This document shows, piece by piece, positions 6,061 through 10,001 of a DNA stretch of 10,001 nucleotides (positions are counted from its first letter, which is position 1; each line of letters opens with the position of its first letter). This DNA is from M55B120 sp964426155. Its GTDB lineage: Bacteria; Actinomycetota; Humimicrobiia; Humimicrobiales; Humimicrobiaceae. A program made the position numbers and the translations under genes. The DNA lies in the NCBI GenBank assembly GCA_964426155.1, contig CAYROY010000060.1:1-10001 (forward strand), in the 5' to 3' direction. Under the pieces are notes generated by a model, which saw nothing but the letters and a program-made list of their open reading frames with translations, did no database searches and had not been told where the DNA came from.

Positions 6061-7641
6061 TCAAAAGTTCTCCCCAAAAAAATTAAACGTATCCCTGAGG
6101 GCGGCTCCCTTATCCAGGGTCTCGCGGTATTCCATAATCGGCCCAGAATCAGCAACTATACCTCCGCCGACATTATAATAAAATATTCCATTTTTTATTA
6201 TAAAGGTTCTTATTACAATATTTAAGTCCATTGCATTATCAATCGATATGTACCCTATGGAGCCAGTATAAATACCCCTGCTTACCGTCTCCATTTCATC
6301 AATTATTTCCATTGCTCTTATTTTTGGAGCTCCTGTAATGGATCCACCCGGAAATGTCGCTCTTATTATCTGTTGTAAACCGGTGCCTTTTCTGACGCGG
6401 CCCCTTACCGTTGATACTGAATGAAGTACTTTTTCATATTTTTCTATTACTGCATGTTCATACACCTTCACTGTTCCATAATCGCAGAATTTTCCAAGAT
6501 CGTTTCTTTCCAGGTCGACTATCATATTAAGTTCAGCCCTATCCTTTATGCTCTCTCTCAGCTCCCGGGCATTCTTTTTATCCTCCAAGCTATTTTTCCC
6601 TCTTGGCCTGGTTCCTTTTATCGGCCTGGTCTCTATTATATTATCCTTTAGATACAAAAACCTTTCAGGGGAAGAGCATCCCACTGAAAAATCTGGAAAA
6701 CCAAGATATGCGGAAAATGGAGCGGGGTTTTTACACCTCAGGATGTAATAGATATCTGCAGATTCAGCATCTATCTTTGCCTGGAAACGCTGGGAAAAAT
6801 TAACCTGATATATATCACCTTTATAAATATAATCCTTTACCCTTTTTACCCTTCTTATATAATCATCTTTTTTAAAATTCGATTTTAACCGGGATATGCA
6901 GACGGGTCTATCTGAATATTTTTTGATTATTTCTTCTTCCGATATAACGTTATTGCAGCTAACCAGTATCCTGATTTTCTCAAGTTCCTCGTAGACCCTT
7001 TTTATTATACTATTGCTGCCTTCGTCTGAATCTATAAGGTCTACCCCGGTAAAAACTTCATCCATTTTGCCTGCTCTATCTTTAACTATAAAGTTTTTTA
7101 TAAAATACCATTCATGTTCAATATGGTTATAGGCCAGCAGTTTATTAAAAAAAACCTGATAAATAAGCGGTATATGCTGATCGTCTTTGACTGTCCTCGG
7201 AAGTTTTTCGATATAGTCTTTCAGGTCATATGAGAAATATCCTATAAACCCCCCTATAAAATCAGGTATTTTTCTACTCCTGTACTTATGTAAAAGATCT
7301 TCTGATGTGATATTTTTTCCTTTTATCCAATAAATACATATATTATTTTTTCCATTTTCAATATTAAAGATAACATCTCTTACTTTACTCCTGAGAAACT
7401 CAAGAGGATGCTGATATGAAAAGTGCCTGATTCCCTTCGAGATATTTATAAACTCGTTTGCCAGGCCATAACTTTTAAGGACAAATGAAGGCTGCCAGCC
7501 GATATATGAAAACCTGGAGTACTTATGAGGAGACAGGCTGCTATCAAGGAAACAGAGGTATTCAGAATCCTTAAGCCGGTATGCAATATCTTCCGGCGGC
7601 ATAGAGATATCAGCATTTGTTATTGTGCAGATTATTTTCAT
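6061..7641 (-). CDS. pabB: Aminodeoxychorismate synthase component I
   Basis: A 526-residue chorismate-utilising enzyme that aminates chorismate to 4-amino-4-deoxychorismate using ammonia from PabA. Seen: an N-terminal domain with SRFSYIGWQP (42-51), then the catalytic domain with GDIYQVNFSQRF (275-286), PIKGTRPRG (340-348), MIVDLERNDLG (373-383), PGGSITGAPK (431-440), GYISIDNAMDLNIVIRT (463-479) and GGGIVADS (492-499). The lysine K342 in PIKGT is diagnostic: PabB has Lys there, whereas anthranilate synthase TrpE has Ala (PIAGT). The protein is longer than the roughly 450-residue enteric PabB, the excess lying mainly in a poorly conserved stretch at about 165-255 between the two domains. The start overlaps the pabA stop as ATGA with no clear SD, so translation is probably coupled. 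Confidence 0.93.
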   Translation of the reverse strand: MKIICTITNADISMPPEDIAYRLKDSEYLCFLDSSLSPHKYSRFSYIGWQPSFVLKSYGLANEFINISKGIRHFSYQHPLEFLRSKVRDVIFNIENGKNNICIYWIKGKNITSEDLLHKYRSRKIPDFIGGFIGYFSYDLKDYIEKLPRTVKDDQHIPLIYQVFFNKLLAYNHIEHEWYFIKNFIVKDRAGKMDEVFTGVDLIDSDEGSNSIIKRVYEELEKIRILVSCNNVISEEEIIKKYSDRPVCISRLKSNFKKDDYIRRVKRVKDYIYKGDIYQVNFSQRFQAKIDAESADIYYILRCKNPAPFSAYLGFPDFSVGCSSPERFLYLKDNIIETRPIKGTRPRGKNSLEDKKNARELRESIKDRAELNMIVDLERNDLGKFCDYGTVKVYEHAVIEKYEKVLHSVSTVRGRVRKGTGLQQIIRATFPGGSITGAPKIRAMEIIDEMETVSRGIYTGSIGYISIDNAMDLNIVIRTFIIKNGIFYYNVGGGIVADSGPIMEYRETLDKGAALRDTFNFFGENF

Positions 7642-8207
7642 AGATTGATAAAATTTTTCAGTATGTCCATACCTTCTGGAGTAAGAAAAGATTCCGGATG
7701 AAACTGTATGCCCTCCAGCGGTTTTTCCCTGTGCCTTATACCCATTACAATGCCATCCTCTGTATGTGCCGATATTTCAAAAACTTCAGGTATGGTAGAC
7801 TTTTCAAGTATAAGAGAATGGTATCTTGCCGCAGTAAAAGGATTGGTTATACCCTTAAATATTGTCTTACCGTCATGGTATATCTGCGAAGTCTTCCCAT
7901 GTACAACAGTGCCGGAACTTACCACCCTGCCGCCAAATACTTCTCCTATTGATTGATGTCCCAGACAGACACCCAGTATGGGTATCTTTTTATAGAACCT
8001 TTTTATCAGTTTCTTGCATATACCTGCATCAGGGGGTCTACCTGGTCCCGGGGATATGACAATTTTCCGCGGCCTCATCTGATCAATTTCATCAAGGCTT
8101 ATCCTGTCATTCCTTCTGACCTTGATGTTCTCCCCCAGTATACCCAGGTACTGTACAAGATTGAAAGTAAAAGAATCATAATTATCTATCATAAGGATAT
8201 CTATCAT
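7638..8207 (-). CDS. pabA: Aminodeoxychorismate/anthranilate synthase component II (glutamine amidotransferase)
   Basis: A 189-residue class I glutamine amidotransferase, full length for the TrpG/PabA family. It releases ammonia from glutamine for its partner synthase. Seen: DNYDSFTFNLVQYLG (8-22), the oxyanion strand ISPGPGRP (51-58), the nucleophile C81 in GVCLGHQ (79-85), RYHSL (128-132), and the remaining triad residues H170 and E172 in GIQFHPES. TrpG and PabA cannot be separated by sequence, and many bacteria use one subunit for both. The overlap with a PabB that has the diagnostic lysine makes PABA synthesis the primary role. No trp gene is nearby. The start is ATG at 8207 with only a weak A/G-rich SD (AAGAAGAG about 9 nt away). 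Met6 is a less likely alternative. Confidence 0.93.
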   Translation of the reverse strand: MIDILMIDNYDSFTFNLVQYLGILGENIKVRRNDRISLDEIDQMRPRKIVISPGPGRPPDAGICKKLIKRFYKKIPILGVCLGHQSIGEVFGGRVVSSGTVVHGKTSQIYHDGKTIFKGITNPFTAARYHSLILEKSTIPEVFEISAHTEDGIVMGIRHREKPLEGIQFHPESFLTPEGMDILKNFINL

Positions 8208-8273
8208 CTTTGTTTTCTCTTCTTATTATTACCAGCTTGGTATATTACAGTAGATATAGTACTTAATGTTTTT

Positions 8274-8303
8274 ATTATCTCATCCGCAATGTCATTTATT
8301 CAA
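8274..8303 (-). promoter_or_regulatory. Candidate extended -10 promoter for the pab operon
   Basis: On the minus strand TTGAAT (8303-8298) and GATAAT (8279-8274; 5 of 6 bases) are 18 bp apart, and the -10 is preceded by TGA, giving the extended TGn form. Transcription would start near 8267 with a leader of about 60 nt that includes the small 13-bp palindrome TACCA-AGC-TGGTA (8242-8230). Confidence 0.5.
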
Positions 8304-8324
8304 TTATTATTTCAAATAAAAAAC

Positions 8325-8353
8325 TTGCCTTTATCATTATAATATTTTAAATT
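8325..8353 (+). promoter_or_regulatory. Candidate promoter(s) giving a leaderless or near-leaderless exporter mRNA
   Basis: Two readings are possible. A perfect TATAAT at 8338-8343, with no good -35 at standard spacing, would start transcripts near 8350, about 10 nt before the GTG. Alternatively TTGCCT (8325-8330) and TAAATT (8348-8353), 17 bp apart with 4 of 6 matches each, would start transcripts at the GTG itself. Either way there is no room for an SD, and none is present between the -10 and the start codon. Confidence 0.45.
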
Positions 8354-8359
8354 TCTCTT

Positions 8360-9283
8360 GTGATAACTGTAAAGGGATTAACAAAAAAATTCGGGCCGCT
8401 GATTGCAGTAGAAGATATATCCTTTACTATTGAAGATAGTGAGATCCTGGGTTTCCTCGGCCCAAACGGTGCGGGCAAGACAACTACTATAAGGATGCTG
8501 GCTTCTCTCATAAGCCCTACGTCGGGGACTATAGATATTGACGGCAGAGACCCCGCAGCCGACGGCGCATATATACGTTCGATTACGGGCCTTCTTACTG
8601 AATCACCTGGCCTTTACGAAAAGATATCCGCATATGAAAATCTCATGTATTTCTCCAGTTTTTATAGTATTTCCGAACATAAGAAAAAGGCAAATATAGA
8701 GAAGTATTTAAGTATGTTCGGCCTATGGGAAAGAAAAGATGATCCCGCAGGCACTTATTCAAAAGGAATGAAGCAGAAGCTGGCTCTCTGCAGGGCTCTT
8801 ATCCATGAACCAAAGATATTGCTGCTTGACGAGCCTACCGCCGGACTTGACCCTGAAAGCGCACATATGGTAAGAAGTTTTATTGAAGGCTTAAAACAGG
8901 AAAAGACTACAGTCTTTCTCTGTACACATAACCTCAATGAAGCATCCTCGCTTTCAGACCGTGTATGTTTTATCAAAAGAAAAATAATAAAAATAGCATC
9001 ACTTGCCGAGCTTCAGGAGCAGGGTAAGGATAAAAGGATCGAGCTTGTATTCAAAGATAATGCTGCAGGGTACAGGGATCTTCTGATAAATATAGAACCA
9101 GTAAGAAATGTAGAAATTAATGACAACAGGGCAACAATATCAGTAGAGGACCCTGTCAGATCAAATCCGCTGATAATAAAGGAACTTATAAAAAATAATA
9201 TAGATATTCTGTATATAAATGAGATAAGGGCATCCCTGGAAGACATCTATCTTGAATTAATCCGGGATGGTGAAGAAAGATGA
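8360..9283 (+). CDS. ABC-2 type exporter ATP-binding protein
   Basis: A 307-residue single-domain ABC ATPase of the CcmA/NatA/drug-export class, which powers efflux of an unknown substrate. Seen: MITVKGLTKKFG at the N-terminus, Walker A GPNGAGKTT (34-42), a Q-loop region GLLTESPGLYEKISAYENL (77-95) typical of ABC-2 ATPases, signature YSKGMKQK (133-140), Walker B ILLLDEP (153-159) with E158, and the switch histidine H190 in CTHNL. Residues from about 205 form the extra C-terminal domain common in this class. The start is GTG: it gives exactly the family N-terminus, and no better ATG exists, yet the preceding bases (ATTTCTCTT) contain no SD. Its stop overlaps the permease start as ATGA, so the two are translationally coupled and form one transporter. 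Confidence 0.92.
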   Translation: MITVKGLTKKFGPLIAVEDISFTIEDSEILGFLGPNGAGKTTTIRMLASLISPTSGTIDIDGRDPAADGAYIRSITGLLTESPGLYEKISAYENLMYFSSFYSISEHKKKANIEKYLSMFGLWERKDDPAGTYSKGMKQKLALCRALIHEPKILLLDEPTAGLDPESAHMVRSFIEGLKQEKTTVFLCTHNLNEASSLSDRVCFIKRKIIKIASLAELQEQGKDKRIELVFKDNAAGYRDLLINIEPVRNVEINDNRATISVEDPVRSNPLIIKELIKNNIDILYINEIRASLEDIYLELIRDGEER

Positions 9284-10001
9284 AAAATTCACTTATAATA
9301 TTTAAAAAGGAAATAAAGGAAATCATAAAGAATAAAAACATATGGATGCCCATACTGGTAATATCTGTTATATTTTCAATTGGGCTTCCGCTTTTTATCT
9401 CCATAGGAAGCGATGCAATCCTTGCCGATGAAGATACCGTAGAATTTATAAGCAAAATATTTGGTCAGGTTGAAAATCCTGAAAAAGTCCTGGCAGATTT
9501 TATGATAAAACAGCTGCTCATATTTTTACTTATAATACCTGCTATGGTCCCCAGTCTTATTGCACCTGCATCTATTCTGATGGAAAAGGAAAACAACACC
9601 CTCGAACCGCTTCTGGGTACCCCTGTCGGCACCGGAGAACTGCTTTTCGGAAAATCTCTTACTGCAATGATACCTTCATTTGTAATATCTACAATTAATT
9701 TCCTTTTACTTACGCTGGTGGTTGATGTGGTTCTCTACATAAAGATCGGTTATGCTCCGTTACCAACACTTGAATGGCTGATAGTCGCCTTCATACTTAG
9801 CCCGATACTGTCATTTATACTTACAATGCTCAGCATTATAGTATCATCAAGATCTACCGATATAAGATCGGCCCAGGGAGTAGGGTCTGTTATCATACTC
9901 CCAATATATCTTGTAATAGGCCTTCAGCTTACAGGTTTATTCCTAATAAATATTTTCTATTTAATTCTTGCCTGCCTGTTACTTTTAATATTTTGTCCCA
10001 T
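9280..10001 (+). CDS. ABC-2 type exporter permease, N-terminal part
   Basis: The first 240 codons of a membrane protein that continues past the right edge. The ATG at 9280 overlaps the ATPase stop (ATGA), and AAGAAAG lies just upstream. It begins with a basic amphipathic segment (IIFKKEIKEIIKNKN) and then a hydrophobic stretch at about 22-42. An acidic extracytoplasmic loop (about 44-75) follows, then further hydrophobic stretches at about 77-100, 129-153, 164-189 and 202-238. The cytoplasmic EKENNTLEPLLGTP (102-115) is the hallmark of the ABC2_membrane/NatB-like group, where it contacts the ATPase. Function: membrane channel for the ATP-driven export system begun at 8360. The substrate is unknown. 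Confidence 0.9.
   Translation, partial: MKNSLIIFKKEIKEIIKNKNIWMPILVISVIFSIGLPLFISIGSDAILADEDTVEFISKIFGQVENPEKVLADFMIKQLLIFLLIIPAMVPSLIAPASILMEKENNTLEPLLGTPVGTGELLFGKSLTAMIPSFVISTINFLLLTLVVDVVLYIKIGYAPLPTLEWLIVAFILSPILSFILTMLSIIVSSRSTDIRSAQGVGSVIILPIYLVIGLQLTGLFLINIFYLILACLLLLIFCP

Noticed and set aside
6061..8207. Possible anthranilate synthase (trpE/trpG) rather than PABA synthase
   Set aside because: The large subunit has Lys in PIKGT, as in PabB, where TrpE has Ala. A PabC-like gene follows, and no other trp gene is present.
8230..8242. Palindrome TACCA-AGC-TGGTA in the pabA leader as a regulator site
   Set aside because: Five-base arms are too short to claim an operator without other copies. 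It is mentioned only within the promoter entry.
7953..8342. 129-codon plus-strand open frame covering the pabA start and the divergent promoter region
   Set aside because: It is mostly antisense to well-supported pabA codons, has no SD or family-like motif, and its composition looks like reverse-strand shadow reading.
8755..8976. Minus-strand 73-codon open frame inside the exporter ATPase gene
   Set aside because: It is antisense to the ABC signature and Walker B region, which are clearly the coding strand. It is a shadow frame.

Overview
The window is AT-rich bacterial chromosome. Its codon use favours ATA, AGG/AGA and TTA, several starts are TTG or GTG, and a canonical AGGAGG-type Shine-Dalgarno (SD) is present at some genes but missing at others. 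The contents suggest a low-GC, probably anaerobic bacterium: a sugar-type ABC importer with a long-linker lipoprotein, a DHH-CBS-CBS-poly(A) polymerase fusion, and a compact PABA cluster. Such gene sets occur in Firmicutes, Thermotogae/Atribacterota-like lineages and low-GC deep Actinobacteriota; I cannot choose among these from 10 kb. I see no rRNA, tRNA, CRISPR array, insertion sequence or phage gene.

Layout. Positions 1-1474 (minus strand) hold the start of a carbohydrate ABC importer operon: a substrate-binding lipoprotein first, then an intercistronic hairpin, then an RbsA/MglA-type ATPase that runs off the left edge. Upstream lies a 326-bp, very AT-rich gap (1475-1800). It holds a plausible sigma-A promoter, a perfect 12+12-bp inverted repeat in the leader, and at its far end a terminator-like structure for the next operon.

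Positions 1801-8207 (minus strand) form a closely spaced run of five genes. In transcription order they are the glutamine amidotransferase PabA, aminodeoxychorismate synthase PabB (ATGA overlap), a class IV aminotransferase-fold protein best read as aminodeoxychorismate lyase PabC, a small FMN nitroreductase, and an 861-residue DHH/CBS/CBS/tRNA nucleotidyltransferase fusion. The first three together would convert chorismate plus glutamine to p-aminobenzoate for folate synthesis. The last two are of unrelated or unknown role and may be co-transcribed only by proximity.

Positions 8208-8359 form a divergent promoter region. To its right, on the plus strand, an ABC-2 export system begins: an ATPase with a GTG start, no SD and probably an (almost) leaderless mRNA, overlapping by ATGA a membrane permease that is cut by the right edge.

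Most of the window is ordinary metabolism. The observations worth a second look are regulatory: the leader inverted repeat of the sugar transporter, the intercistronic hairpin, a perfect SD driving a four-codon ORF after the fusion gene, and the SD-less GTG start of the exporter. The fusion architecture is also of interest.
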